Source: Cedecea neteri NBRC 105707 = ATCC 33855 | GTDB taxonomy: Bacteria > Pseudomonadota > Gammaproteobacteria > Enterobacterales > Enterobacteriaceae | Direction of reading: 5' to 3' | DNA length: 64,000 nt | Assembly: GCF_001571265.1 (NCBI RefSeq) | Contig: NZ_BCTL01000035.1 | Location: 21,230 to 85,229 of the forward strand | In this document: positions 10,221-20,220 of the stretch, one piece after another | How positions within the stretch are numbered: position 1 is the first letter of the stretch | Layout: the number at the start of each line of letters is the position of its first letter | Translations under genes and position numbers: made by a program | Notes under the pieces: generated by a model | Seen by the model: only the letters and a program-made list of their open reading frames with translations | Databases searched by the model: none | Told to the model about the DNA's origin: nothing

Positions 10221-10652
10221 TTAGCGCGTGCGCGGGCACACTTCGCCTTCGCCGAAGAAATAGGCGATTTCGCGAGCGGCGGATTCTACGGAGTCAGAAC
10301 CGTGGGTGCCGTTCTCGGTGAAGCTGTCAGCGTAGTCTGCACGCAGAGTACCTGCCAGCGCGTTAGCCGGGTTGGTTGCGCCCATCAGGTCGCGGTGACG
10401 CTGTACTGCGTTTTCGCTTTCCAGTACGGAAACCACGATTGGACCGGAGGTCATGAACTCAACCAGACCGTCGAAGAAAGGCTTGCCGTCGTGCTCAGCG
10501 TAGAAACCACGAGCCTGCTCAACGGTCAGGTGCAGCATTTTTGCGCCAACGATTTTAAACCCTGCAGATTCAAAACGAGCATAAATGTTACCAATAACGT
10601 TTTTTGCCACCGCGTTTGGTTTGATGATGGAAAAAGTACGTTCAATAGCCAT
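10221..10652 (-). CDS. ndk: Nucleoside diphosphate kinase
   Basis: A 143-residue enzyme that transfers the terminal phosphate from ATP to nucleoside diphosphates through a phosphohistidine. The active-site histidine is in NGTHGSDS, close to the C-terminus. The start block [15 protein letters not shown] is the family N-terminus and sits behind an AGAGG ribosome site; the open frame extends 34 codons further upstream but those codons look non-coding. Length is the same as in E. coli. It appears to be a single-gene transcription unit with its own promoter and terminator. Confidence 0.97.
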   Translation of the reverse strand: MAIERTFSIIKPNAVAKNVIGNIYARFESAGFKIVGAKMLHLTVEQARGFYAEHDGKPFFDGLVEFMTSGPIVVSVLESENAVQRHRDLMGATNPANALAGTLRADYADSFTENGTHGSDSVESAAREIAYFFGEGEVCPRTR

Positions 10653-10704
10653 GATTACCTCTGTAGATGTTCTGTGTGTCCGGGAAACCCGGTTATGAAA
10701 TTGG

Positions 10705-10740
10705 CGCAGATTATAAAGAGCAAGTTTGTCGTTGCCTATG
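10705..10740 (-). promoter_or_regulatory. Likely sigma-70 promoter of ndk
   Basis: On the minus strand a consensus -10 hexamer TATAAT lies at 10710-10715, about 55 bases before the ndk start. The matching -35 position is weak (TAGGCA with 17-base spacing). Confidence 0.5.
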
Positions 10741-10820
10741 GATGAAGATAACATTTTTTTAAAATAAGATTAGTTTTGGCAACACAATCGATGCAGCAGG
10801 CGGTATTTCATCTTTTGCCG

Positions 10821-13148
10821 TTACTGCAGAATGAAATTCGCACTGGCTACCTGCCCGGATTCATCCATCACAAGCACCTGATATTCTCCCGGTTTATTAA
10901 GCATTAACGCCAGTCCATCGCCCTGACTCTCTTCGCTTTCTCCATTAATAAACCACCAGCGCTGGCCCTGTCCCCCCTGGCTGGAAAGCCTGAGAGGGAG
11001 CTGCATCTGACCCGGTAAGCGTTTCAAAATAGTTCCGTCACGCACACCCAGCAAAAGCAGCGGCGTAACGCTCTCTTTTTGTAGAGGCGGGCAACTGGCC
11101 GAAACGGTTGGCAAACGAGCGGCACGGCGCTCAGCCTGAGGTAGCCAGGGTTCAAGGGGCAGCGGCCAGAGAGCGACTGTCCGCTGGCGAGCCCCTGGGC
11201 AGTCGGGTGCCACTCGCTCACCCTGCGCATCAACCCAGATAAGCTGACGCGTGCCCTGCGCGCCTTCCTGCCCCGGAGCCAGCAAGGTAGGCGGCTGAGC
11301 ATCATCCAGAAGCCAGGTCGTCAGGCGACGACGGCAATTACTATCCCCCGCAGGCAATGCCTGCCCACCGGGCCAGCAGATCTCTGCGGCACTGACCGAA
11401 GCCGGACGAGGATCCGTCGGCAAATGAAGCTGCTGCACGCGTGAATTAGCCTGCAGCAAATTGTTCACCTGATTAAGCAGCGGTACGGCACTCCCTAACC
11501 CAAACTGCCCAGCCACCGGCGTGCTATCAGGCCTGCCGGTCCAGATACCAATCAGATAGCGCGAGTTGATGCCGATGGCCCAGGCATCACGATAGCCGTA
11601 GCTGGTCCCGGTTTTCCACGCCAGAGGGACGACGGGGGGTAAAGACGCATCCGGCTGAGGCTGGGCTTCTCCAGCAAGAATTCGGCGGATGATCCAGGCC
11701 GAACCCGGCGACATCAACGGACGCTCACGCAGCGCATCATTCGCCAATACCCGCAGCTGAGCGGCTTTGCCATGACGGGCAAACGCGCTGTAGGCCGCGA
11801 CTATCTGGTCCAGCCTGGCCCCCCCACCGCCAAGTATAAGCGACAGATTGGGTTCACTGCCCTGAGGGAAGCGAAGGTTGAGCCCCACGTTGCCCATCTG
11901 CCCGGCAAAACGCTTCGGTCCGTAAGCCTCAAGAACCTGAACAGCAGGCAAATTCAGCGAACGCACCAGGGCATCGCTCATGCTTACCGGCCCGTGAAAA
12001 CCGGTGTCGAAATTCCCAGGCCGATAGTCGCCGAACCTGCGCGGCACATCCTGCAGTAAAGAAGCCGGATGAATCAGCCCTTCGTCCATCGCCATGCCGT
12101 AAACAAAGGGCTTCAGCACGGAGCCCGGCGAGCGAACGGCGGTGACCATATCGACATGCCCGAATCGGCTGTCATCGTTGATATCCGCTGAGCCAACCCA
12201 CGCGCGAACCTGCATCGTAGTGTGATCAACCACCAGCATGGCCAGTGAAGATCGAGGCGGTAAACGTGATTTCCATCCCAGGGCCAGCTCTTCCATCTGA
12301 CGCTGCAAAGAAGCATTCAGCGTGGTAGAGATCAGCGTATCTTTGGTGCGCGATGTCAGATACCGGGACAGTAGCGGAGCCAGCTGCGGCATCTGCCGGG
12401 GTGCCAGCCAGACAGGCTCCTGCAAAGACTCTTTAACCTGTTTCTGTGGCCACACGCCCTGCTCGGCCATACGGTGCAATACCTTATCCCGCGCCTGCTG
12501 GGCGCGTTCAGGCCAGCGGTCAGGTCGCAGGCGGCTGGGAGCCTGAGGCAGCACGGCAAGTAAGGCCGCTTCTGAATAACTAAGCTGTGCAGGGGCTTTG
12601 CCGAGATAGGCCCAGCTTGCCGCGCCGATCCCCTGTAGCGTGCCGCCGAAGGGAGCACGGTTGAGGTAGAGCGTCAGGATCTCCGTTTTGGAAAGATGCC
12701 ATTCGAGTTGGAAGGCGCGCCAGACCTGCCGAAATTTCCCGCCGAGAGTACGAGGATGAGGATCCAACAGGCGCGCAACCTGCATCGTCAACGTGCTGCC
12801 GCCGGAGATCACTTCGCCATTACGCAGATCCTGCCAGGCCGCACGCAAGATCGAGAAAGGATTTACGCCAGGATGATCCCAAAACCAGCGATCCTCATAG
12901 CCAATAAGCGCTTCAAGGTAACGGGGAGAAACCTGATTCAGTTCCACCGGATAACGCCAGATCCCTTCCGCATCCGCAAACCGCCATAGAGGAGTACCGT
13001 TTTCAGCAACCACTACCCGAGCCGGGTTGACCTCATGTAAAGGCAGAGGCCAGAGCCTATCCGCCAGCCAGATAAAAGAGGCAACCAGCAGCGGCACTAT
13101 CAACCAGAGATAGCGCCGCCGCCAGCGTAGCCTTGATCCGTTCAGCAC
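10821..13148 (-). CDS. pbpC: Penicillin-binding protein 1C
   Basis: A bifunctional class A peptidoglycan synthase of 775 residues. It has one N-terminal transmembrane helix (about residues 12-28) and a GT51 glycosyltransferase domain (EDRWFWDHPG, GGSTLTMQ). The transpeptidase domain carries SPGSVLKP (active Ser), SLN and KTGTS motifs. A C-terminal BiPBP_C domain completes it. The start codon is GTG. It lies 11 bases behind yfhM; PBP1C and bacterial alpha-2-macroglobulin are a conserved pair thought to repair and protect the wall after outer-membrane damage. The physiological role of PBP1C itself is poorly defined. Confidence 0.95.
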   Translation of the reverse strand: MLNGSRLRWRRRYLWLIVPLLVASFIWLADRLWPLPLHEVNPARVVVAENGTPLWRFADAEGIWRYPVELNQVSPRYLEALIGYEDRWFWDHPGVNPFSILRAAWQDLRNGEVISGGSTLTMQVARLLDPHPRTLGGKFRQVWRAFQLEWHLSKTEILTLYLNRAPFGGTLQGIGAASWAYLGKAPAQLSYSEAALLAVLPQAPSRLRPDRWPERAQQARDKVLHRMAEQGVWPQKQVKESLQEPVWLAPRQMPQLAPLLSRYLTSRTKDTLISTTLNASLQRQMEELALGWKSRLPPRSSLAMLVVDHTTMQVRAWVGSADINDDSRFGHVDMVTAVRSPGSVLKPFVYGMAMDEGLIHPASLLQDVPRRFGDYRPGNFDTGFHGPVSMSDALVRSLNLPAVQVLEAYGPKRFAGQMGNVGLNLRFPQGSEPNLSLILGGGGARLDQIVAAYSAFARHGKAAQLRVLANDALRERPLMSPGSAWIIRRILAGEAQPQPDASLPPVVPLAWKTGTSYGYRDAWAIGINSRYLIGIWTGRPDSTPVAGQFGLGSAVPLLNQVNNLLQANSRVQQLHLPTDPRPASVSAAEICWPGGQALPAGDSNCRRRLTTWLLDDAQPPTLLAPGQEGAQGTRQLIWVDAQGERVAPDCPGARQRTVALWPLPLEPWLPQAERRAARLPTVSASCPPLQKESVTPLLLLGVRDGTILKRLPGQMQLPLRLSSQGGQGQRWWFINGESEESQGDGLALMLNKPGEYQVLVMDESGQVASANFILQ

Positions 13149-13159
13149 CGACGTTCTGC

Positions 13160-16100
13160 TTACGGCACAACGGTCAACGTGCCGGTACTGTTACCGGTTG
13201 CCCGCCACTGCGGAACGTACATTGATTCCACCTGCGGGACAGGCACGGTGTAGGTTCCCGGCGTAACGGCTCGAGCCAGATAGATAAGGGTGGCGTGCTG
13301 GCCCTCGTTCAGCGGCAGCGCGGCCACAAAGCGGTCATCCCTGAACTCCATATGCTGTATGTCCTGCTGCTGCATTTGGTTCAACAACGTCTGCACTTCG
13401 CTCGCGCTGTCGCTAAGGCTGGCGCTGCTGTTCGCCAGATTCTGGTTTTCCAGCTCCAGTCCGGCAGGGAGTAAATCGACTACCAGCGCATCCGGCACGT
13501 TTTTGTCAGCCCAAACGTCCAGCCAGACCATGACCAGTTCACCGCTTTTCAACGATGAAAGTGATCGTGTATTACCTTTCGCATCAAGGAAGTGGCGTTC
13601 AACATGCAACACATTGCTGTAGGCAGCCGGTGCCTGCTGCGGATACCCCGCGCTGTCGAGGCGTAAATAGAGGCTGGACATCCCGGTGTTGGTCACCTGC
13701 AGGCCAGAAAGCTGCTGCGCGGTCAGATTACGGGTTACCGCTTGGCTGGACGCCAGCGGCTCCGCGCCCAACGAGGTCTGCGCCTGCCAGTCGCCTTTCA
13801 CGTTTTGCAGACCGTGGCCGGCAATGAACAACGCGTTTGTTTCTTGAGTGGATAACCAACGCTGGCTCCAGGCCATGTCCGACAGCCCAAGCAGCAGCTG
13901 ATTCTGGCTGTCCGGCAGCAGCTTGTTCTCTTCCAGCAGGCTAAGCATCATTGCTTTATCCCGCAGCTCGCTGCCGTAATCCGCCATCCAGATCTGTTTA
14001 TCACTGCGCTGAGTTTTCAGCCCCAGAGCAATCGCTTGCTGGCTACGCGGCTCATCTCCCATCAGCTTCAGGGCAATACCCAACTGCACCAGCGGCAGTC
14101 CAGCACGAGCCTGTTCGTGGCGCTGCCAAAGTTCACGCAGAGCCCCAAGCGGCGCTTTTTGTTGACGAGCCAACACCAGCCCGGCATAAGCCTGAACCGC
14201 GAAGCGGCTGGCCGGAGCATCGTCTGTATAACGCAGGGCAATCATGCCCGGATCCTGAAGATAGCGCAGCAGGCGCTGGTTAGCCTTACCGAGCGCATCG
14301 CCATTAACGCTGTAGCCCTGCTCGCTGGCCCTGACCAGGAAATCCGTAACATAGGCCGTTAGCCAGTATTCTTCCGGCCCTGATTTATCCCACAGCCCAA
14401 AACCGCCATTATCACTTTGCATTTCAAGCAGGCGGGCAATGCCCACATCAATGGCAGCCCGGCGCTGTTGGTCGGTAATGCCTTTGATGCCCAACGCATT
14501 CAGTTCAGCTTCGTTGGTGTACAGCGACGGGAACAGGCCGCTGGTCGTCTGCTCCAGGCAGCCGTACGGGTAGGCTTTTAGCTCGCGAATGTAGCGCGCC
14601 AGGTTTAGAGGCGGGCGCCCGCTCAGCAGCAGTTGACCTTCCAGCGTCGAAGCAGCAATCCCTGACAGATGCGCAGGTGGAAGCGTCCAGATTTCGCCCG
14701 GTTTAACCACCGCGCCACTGTTCACCGTCTGCGCAGGGAACGCAGGACGAACGCCGATTTTCCACTGTTTATCCGGTGTAGCCAGCGTCTCTCCCGGCAG
14801 AGCAAGTCCGTTAATCACGGCTTTGATTTCGCCGTCACCAAAACCTTCCAGCGCACGCACGGGGATAAACAGCGTGCCGCGAGCACCCGGGGCCAGCTTC
14901 ACGTCCATCGTCGACGCTCCGTTTAGCGCTAACAGCCCCTGAGCGCTGAGCGCCACGCTAAGCTGCTGAGGCCTGTCCGTCAGGTTGGTGAGATCCAGCG
15001 CCAGGCGGCTGGTATCTCCCCCGGCCATAAATCTCGGCGCGGCCAGCTCGCTCACCAGAGGCGCGGCAACCGTGACTTTTTCTTCGCTATTACCGAAGCG
15101 ATCGTCGGTCCAGGCCTGAGCCATAACCCGCAGTTCACCATTGAAATCACCAATTGGCAGCGTCACCGTTCCTTCACCGTTTTCATCTAACGCTACGGGA
15201 TGAGCCTGTTGCGCGATGATAGTCACGTGGTTTACCGGCTTTTTACCACCACGGCTTAGCTCATCGCCTTCATCTCCGTCACCGCCAAAGCGCAGCGCAG
15301 CCAGCCGCCCTTCGCCTTCAATCACCTGGCCGTAAATGTCGTAGATGTCTGCGCCATAACGCTTGCGTCCAAAGAAGGCATCCCACGGATCCGGCGTTTT
15401 GTAATCGGTGATGTTAAGCACGCCGCTGTCCACGGCGGACAGCAGCACATTAATTTGCTTCGGCACTTCGCCATTTTTCACGCTGGCCTTTACCTTAACC
15501 GTCAGGTTTTGGTTAGGGCGCATTTTGGCCGGATTTTGCAACGTAAGATCGAGGCGGCGGCTCTCGTCCCCTAGTGGCAGATGAAGGATCCCAACCGCGC
15601 GTTTAGGCGTGGCAGAACGCGCCTTGTCTCCGGGGCGAATAACCACGGTGCTTAAGTAAAGATCGTGTCGCTGCCAGTTTTTATCCACCGGAATAGCGAG
15701 ATCCATCCCGCCTGCCGGAACGTCGATCTCTTTCCACCACAGCGGCCCATCGCTGGACTCCACCAGCGCATAGCCTTTACCTGCGGCAGGCGCGGCAATA
15801 TGCAGATTGATGGTATCGCCAGCTTTGTAAGACGGCTTATCTATTTTTAGCGTCACTCTGTCCGGGCGTACTGCACCTGTGCCATCGCTGTTATCCTGCC
15901 AGCTATAACCGGCCCAGAAGCGCAGGCTGCTGACGAGATTATTTTCTGGATCGCGAACTTCCAGGCGGTAGGAACCCCATTCCACCGGGAAGGCCACTTT
16001 GCCCGTTTCCCCAGCGACAAGCGTCAGCTTCTGCTCGGCTTCCACCAGGTCTTTTTGGTCGTACTGAGACTGCCAGCCTTCGCTTTCCTCCCAGCTCCAG

Positions 16101-18127
16101 TAGTAGTCCCGCCGCTCGCGAATCAGGCGCACGTCCAGGTCACTTACCGCCAGCTTCTCTCCTTGCGCATCGGCATAAACAATGTCGAAACCTGCGCTGC
16201 TGTCTTCATCGACGATGGGCTGAGTGCGGGTAGTGTCGGTCCGGTAGTCATAGACCTCTTTACTGGCAAACTGAGGACGGATCCCCGGCATCGCCTGAGC
16301 AGGCCAGATTGCCTGCTCTACGCGGCGTGTCACAGGGCGACCGCCGGACTCCAGCAGGCTAGCCTGCAAAATAAGGCGCAGCGGAGAATGCACGTCTCCC
16401 CACTGGCTTTCCGCGCTGACGGTCGTATGCCCCTGCTCATCAAGCGTTAACTCAACTGCGTCCAGGCTACGGGAAAGGTTTTGCTCATTAATGTCGCCAA
16501 ACTGGAACCCCGGAAGTTTTGCAACGGCATCACGTAAAGGACGCAGGAAGAGCTGCCCCTGAAGGTTGTTACCCGCGGCTGGTGCACCGTAGAGATAGCG
16601 CCCGGCAACGTCAAAGTTGACGGTATCTTCAGGCGATATCGGCGCACTCTGCGCCGTGAGATTCAGCGCCATACGCTCCGGCATGAAATCTTCAACTTTA
16701 AATGTCCAGATACGCGGCTGGTTATCTCCGGTGTTGACCCGCATTTGCCAGTTACCGGTTGCCGCGCTTTCACTCAGAGGATAAGTAAATTGATAAAGCC
16801 CGTTGGCCGACTGCCACACTTCGGTGCGGGCAACCTGACCATCTGGTTTCACCACCTCAAGCTTCACCGGCTGCGGCGGCAGGGGTTTACCGTCACCGTC
16901 CCTGAGCAGGGCATTAACGATGACCGACTCTCCCGGGCGATAGAGGTCTCTCGGGCCAAACATAAAGAACTGTTTGCTATAGCCTTGCTCACCGGCAATA
17001 TCAAACTCCGCCAGATCCAACGCCGGGCGGCCGAGATCCAGCAGCGTGGTTTGCTCACCATTGCGCGCCAGCAGTAACGTGCCTTTATTCAGCTTATCAA
17101 GCGTGGCATGCCCGTCACCGTCGCTTTTCGTTTGCCCTACCGTTTGGCCTTTTTCGTTCAGCAGCGCAATCTCTACGCCCGACTGCGCGGCACCGTTTTC
17201 CAGGCTCTGGGTAAAGACGTCCAGCCTGTCGTGATAGCGGTGCACAGAAATACCCACATCGCTCAGCGTGAAGAGCGTTGCGGCATTGCTGTAGGCGTAA
17301 TGACCCGCCTGATTCATGATCGCCAGATAAACGCCGGGCTGCTGCAGGGGCTTGATATCCCCCAGCGGTAGCATCAGTTTCTCGCGGGTGTTGCGTGCCG
17401 GGTTGAGGTCAAAACGACCGGTGTAAACCAGATCGGCCAGCTTCAGAAGATTATCGGACTCCCAGTTAGAGACGGAGTTGCGATACTGCCATTGGCTGAC
17501 AAACGCGCTGAGCGAGCTGTCCTTAATGCGGTAGAAGTTGACGTCAATTTTATCGACGTTGAGCGCCATAACAGGCAAACCCGCAATCACTTTGGTCGGC
17601 AGTAACGAGCCTTTGCTGGCAAAACCTACGCTCGGCTGCACGTCACGCGTGGCGATCTGTTTTTCGAAACTGGCATCCAGCGTCGCTTTATTCAGTGCAA
17701 GCAGGCCACTTTCTACGGTCACGATCAGCGTGCGTTTTGGCTCCAGGTGGCGCAGGCGTAGCTCTTTCAGATCCCGGGAAAGCTCCCAGGCACCGTCCAC
17801 TTTGCCGCTGGTTTTATCCACCAGATGGGCGACTTTATTGAAGTCCTGATTGGGATCGAGCGGAAGAGAAAAGGTCAGCACTAACGTGCTGGCACCGTCC
17901 AGCTGAACTTCGGAGGCATCAAGCAGCTTCAGCGGCTTCCCCGCGGACTGCTGCGCCAGTTTTTCTAGCTGGGCGGCATCCGGTTTAGTTTCAGCTTTGC
18001 TGCTTTGTTCCGCCCCCGCAGAAGCTGTAGGCTGAACGGTTTGCTGATTGTTTTTATCGTCACAGCCCGAAAGCGCCAGCAGGCCGCAAACCAGCGCGGC
18101 GAGGCTCGTCAAACGTAGTGCATTCAT
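13160..18127 (-). CDS. yfhM: Bacterial alpha-2-macroglobulin lipoprotein (ECAM)
   Basis: A very large (1655-residue) periplasmic protease-trapping lipoprotein. The N-terminus is a lipoprotein signal ending LSGC (Cys22), followed by Asp-Asp, a +2 Asp that favours inner-membrane retention. Macroglobulin MG domains follow. The thioester motif CLEQ is intact (bases 14549-14560, Cys at about residue 1190), so covalent trapping of proteases is expected. The start MNALRL was preferred to an in-frame ATG six codons earlier because a GGGAT element lies 7-8 bases upstream. It runs into pbpC with an 11-base gap and is divergent from sseA. Confidence 0.95.
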   Translation of the reverse strand: MNALRLTSLAALVCGLLALSGCDDKNNQQTVQPTASAGAEQSSKAETKPDAAQLEKLAQQSAGKPLKLLDASEVQLDGASTLVLTFSLPLDPNQDFNKVAHLVDKTSGKVDGAWELSRDLKELRLRHLEPKRTLIVTVESGLLALNKATLDASFEKQIATRDVQPSVGFASKGSLLPTKVIAGLPVMALNVDKIDVNFYRIKDSSLSAFVSQWQYRNSVSNWESDNLLKLADLVYTGRFDLNPARNTREKLMLPLGDIKPLQQPGVYLAIMNQAGHYAYSNAATLFTLSDVGISVHRYHDRLDVFTQSLENGAAQSGVEIALLNEKGQTVGQTKSDGDGHATLDKLNKGTLLLARNGEQTTLLDLGRPALDLAEFDIAGEQGYSKQFFMFGPRDLYRPGESVIVNALLRDGDGKPLPPQPVKLEVVKPDGQVARTEVWQSANGLYQFTYPLSESAATGNWQMRVNTGDNQPRIWTFKVEDFMPERMALNLTAQSAPISPEDTVNFDVAGRYLYGAPAAGNNLQGQLFLRPLRDAVAKLPGFQFGDINEQNLSRSLDAVELTLDEQGHTTVSAESQWGDVHSPLRLILQASLLESGGRPVTRRVEQAIWPAQAMPGIRPQFASKEVYDYRTDTTRTQPIVDEDSSAGFDIVYADAQGEKLAVSDLDVRLIRERRDYYWSWEESEGWQSQYDQKDLVEAEQKLTLVAGETGKVAFPVEWGSYRLEVRDPENNLVSSLRFWAGYSWQDNSDGTGAVRPDRVTLKIDKPSYKAGDTINLHIAAPAAGKGYALVESSDGPLWWKEIDVPAGGMDLAIPVDKNWQRHDLYLSTVVIRPGDKARSATPKRAVGILHLPLGDESRRLDLTLQNPAKMRPNQNLTVKVKASVKNGEVPKQINVLLSAVDSGVLNITDYKTPDPWDAFFGRKRYGADIYDIYGQVIEGEGRLAALRFGGDGDEGDELSRGGKKPVNHVTIIAQQAHPVALDENGEGTVTLPIGDFNGELRVMAQAWTDDRFGNSEEKVTVAAPLVSELAAPRFMAGGDTSRLALDLTNLTDRPQQLSVALSAQGLLALNGASTMDVKLAPGARGTLFIPVRALEGFGDGEIKAVINGLALPGETLATPDKQWKIGVRPAFPAQTVNSGAVVKPGEIWTLPPAHLSGIAASTLEGQLLLSGRPPLNLARYIRELKAYPYGCLEQTTSGLFPSLYTNEAELNALGIKGITDQQRRAAIDVGIARLLEMQSDNGGFGLWDKSGPEEYWLTAYVTDFLVRASEQGYSVNGDALGKANQRLLRYLQDPGMIALRYTDDAPASRFAVQAYAGLVLARQQKAPLGALRELWQRHEQARAGLPLVQLGIALKLMGDEPRSQQAIALGLKTQRSDKQIWMADYGSELRDKAMMLSLLEENKLLPDSQNQLLLGLSDMAWSQRWLSTQETNALFIAGHGLQNVKGDWQAQTSLGAEPLASSQAVTRNLTAQQLSGLQVTNTGMSSLYLRLDSAGYPQQAPAAYSNVLHVERHFLDAKGNTRSLSSLKSGELVMVWLDVWADKNVPDALVVDLLPAGLELENQNLANSSASLSDSASEVQTLLNQMQQQDIQHMEFRDDRFVAALPLNEGQHATLIYLARAVTPGTYTVPVPQVESMYVPQWRATGNSTGTLTVVP

Positions 18128-18366
18128 TCTTTCATCCCTGGCCAATAAGGGCCGCTAAACATTACGTAGAGCAAGTATTATGCGGATTAGCCAGAAAAGC
18201 GAAAGTCAGAATCTTCTGCCTTGCGCGATATCTCGCAGGCAACGGTAAATTAGCGACTGCATTCAATAAGTTTTACGAAGTATCTCGCGATGTCAGGCAA
18301 GGCCGCTTGCCGGGTTATAGAAAAACACCGACAATCCATTTTTCTTTGATGAACCGGAGGCTCACT

Positions 18367-19212
18367 ATGTCCACCTCTTTCTTCGTCGCGGGCGACTGGC
18401 TCGCAGAACATATTAACGATGACGATATCCAGATTTTAGATGCCCGTATGGCACCACCAGGACAGGAGCATCGCGATCTGCCGGGCGAGTACCGTGCAGG
18501 GCATCTGCCAGGTGCAGTCTATTTTGACATTGAAGCGCTCTCCGATCACACCAGCCCCCTTCCCCACATGATGCCGCGTGCTGAAGCATTTGCCGTTGCT
18601 ATGCGCGAACTGGGCGTCAGCAGCGATAAGCACCTGGTGGTCTACGACGAAGGCAACCTGTTCTCCGCGCCTCGTGCCTGGTGGATGCTGCGCACCTTTG
18701 GCGTCGAAAGAGTGTCGATTCTGGCCGGTGGGCTGGCGGAATGGCAACGTGAAGCGTTGCCTCTGGAACAAGGGGACGTGGAGCTGCCGGAAGGTGAGTT
18801 CGAGGTTAACTTCGATCCGCTGGTGATCAAACGCCTTACCGACGTGCTGCTGGTCAGCCACGAAGGCACTGCACAAATTGTTGATGCCCGCCCTGCGCCA
18901 CGTTTCAACGCGCTAGCCGATGAGCCGCGCCCGGGCCTGAAACGCGGCCATATTCCTGGGGCGCTTAACGTGCCGTGGGTGGACCTGGTGGAAAACGGCC
19001 AGTTGAAGACCACGGACAAACTGAGCGAAATCTTCGAGCGCCAGGGCGTAAGCTTCGAGCGGCCAATCATTGCCAGCTGCGGCTCCGGCGTCACGGCTGC
19101 CGTCGTGGTACTGGCGCTGACTACGCTGGGCGTGAACGGCGTGTCGCTTTACGATGGTTCGTGGAGTGAATGGGGCGCCCGCCCTGACCTGCCGGTTGAA
19201 CCTGCGCAATAA
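18367..19212 (+). CDS. sseA: 3-mercaptopyruvate sulfurtransferase SseA
   Basis: A tandem rhodanese of 281 residues that transfers sulfur from 3-mercaptopyruvate to acceptors such as thioredoxin or cyanide. The C-terminal domain carries the active loop SCGSGVTA with Cys238, as in the E. coli enzyme; the N-terminal domain has lost its catalytic cysteine. The start MSTSFF was chosen because it gives the family length; the open frame extends 83 codons further upstream through non-coding sequence that overlaps the yfhM start. A GAGG-type element (CGGAGGCTC) lies about 8 bases upstream. It converges on sseB across a shared hairpin. Confidence 0.95.
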   Translation: MSTSFFVAGDWLAEHINDDDIQILDARMAPPGQEHRDLPGEYRAGHLPGAVYFDIEALSDHTSPLPHMMPRAEAFAVAMRELGVSSDKHLVVYDEGNLFSAPRAWWMLRTFGVERVSILAGGLAEWQREALPLEQGDVELPEGEFEVNFDPLVIKRLTDVLLVSHEGTAQIVDARPAPRFNALADEPRPGLKRGHIPGALNVPWVDLVENGQLKTTDKLSEIFERQGVSFERPIIASCGSGVTAAVVVLALTTLGVNGVSLYDGSWSEWGARPDLPVEPAQ

Positions 19213-19219
19213 AAACAAA

Positions 19220-19242
19220 AAGGGAGGCATAGCGCCTCCCTT
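19220..19242. terminator. Bidirectional terminator between sseA and sseB
   Basis: A 9-bp stem AAGGGAGGC / GCCTCCCTT with a short loop. On the minus strand it is followed by TTTGTTTTTATT, a good T tract for sseB; on the plus strand the tract is weaker. Confidence 0.8.
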
Positions 19243-19263
19243 CAAATTGATGACAAACAGCCG

Positions 19264-20040
19264 TCAAATAATGCGATTTTGCTTGAAGTCGCGCAGGAAA
19301 CTGCCCCAACGGCGCTCGTAGAACGGCGTGATGTGGGCAATCATAAAGTGGCTGATGCCCTTCTCGCCCTCCACAACCTGGCAGATATCAACCGGCTCAT
19401 CGCCCGGTAATGTATCGGTGGCCACGCTCCCGGCCTGGCGAATAATCGCCTCGATGTCGCCGTCAGCCTCAATACCGAGCAGCAGGTTTGGTTCTTCGTC
19501 TGCCTGTTCCTTGATGGAGCAGATAAACGCCCGCTTTACCGTTTTCAGGTTTTTAAACAGCGTCGTCAGCGAGTCGACCATCTGTACTGGCGGCTCGGCA
19601 ACTTCTGAAAGCAGCAGCGAGGTACCACCCTCCAGCACTTCCTGCTGGCTCAGAGGGTCACTCTCTGCGCTGACCAAATGGTTGATTTCGTTTGGCGTAA
19701 ATTCTTTGCCAGTCGGCAGTTTGGCGTTAAGGAACAAAGCTTCACCCAGCGTCATTTCAAATAAAGTGCGCACGGGCATCACCACAAACGCTTGCTCATG
19801 GCTCACGGCTCCCTGCAGGGCTTCAAGGGATGTGAAGAAAGGGATCACCGAAGTACCGTCTTCTTTTTCCCAGTGCTGCAGTTCAACCGCGCTGTCAGCG
19901 TCGATAGCTTCACCTTCCGCTGCGTTGCCCGGCACCCAAACGGTGGATTCCAGCAGGGTGCGGAAAAATGCCGGGCGGTGGGCCGGTTCGGTTGCCGCCT
20001 GCTCAAGCAGGGTTTCTAGTTCGTTTTTTGTTTCTGACAT
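19264..20040 (-). CDS. sseB: SseB family protein (serine sensitivity enhancing)
   Basis: A 258-residue cytoplasmic protein collinear with E. coli SseB from MSETKNELE to FLRDFKQNRII. Its biochemical role is not established; the name comes from a serine-sensitivity phenotype. The fold has an N-terminal SseB domain (EKEDGTSVIPFFTS) and a C-terminal SseB_C domain. The chosen start removes 13 upstream codons that lack conservation and a ribosome site. A composite palindromic repeat lies between it and pepB. Confidence 0.92.
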   Translation of the reverse strand: MSETKNELETLLEQAATEPAHRPAFFRTLLESTVWVPGNAAEGEAIDADSAVELQHWEKEDGTSVIPFFTSLEALQGAVSHEQAFVVMPVRTLFEMTLGEALFLNAKLPTGKEFTPNEINHLVSAESDPLSQQEVLEGGTSLLLSEVAEPPVQMVDSLTTLFKNLKTVKRAFICSIKEQADEEPNLLLGIEADGDIEAIIRQAGSVATDTLPGDEPVDICQVVEGEKGISHFMIAHITPFYERRWGSFLRDFKQNRII

Positions 20041-20072
20041 TGTGATTCCGGGATAAAGCTTAAGAGGTTTTA

Positions 20073-20215
20073 CCCTCACCCTAACCCTCTCCCTGGGAGG
20101 GAGAGGGGACTGTTCAGAGCTGTCTTTCCTCCCTCTTCCTTTCTGGGAGGGAGAGGGGACTGCTCAGGACTGTCTTTCCCCCTCTCCCCTATGGGGAGAG
20201 GGCCGGGGTGAGGGG
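20073..20215. repeat. Composite intergenic palindromic repeat (copy 1)
   Basis: A 143-base element with inverted ends: CCCTCACCC...CCCTCTCCC on the left and GGGAGAGGG...GGGTGAGGGG on the right. Inside are two near-identical tandem units of about 50 bases (GGGAGGGAGAGGGGACTG, then CAG and CTGTCTTTCC). It lies between pepB and sseB and codes for nothing. Copies with the same ends occur at 50878 and 55384. It resembles REP- or MITE-type intergenic elements of enterobacteria. Confidence 0.75.
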
Positions 20216-20220
20216 CAGTA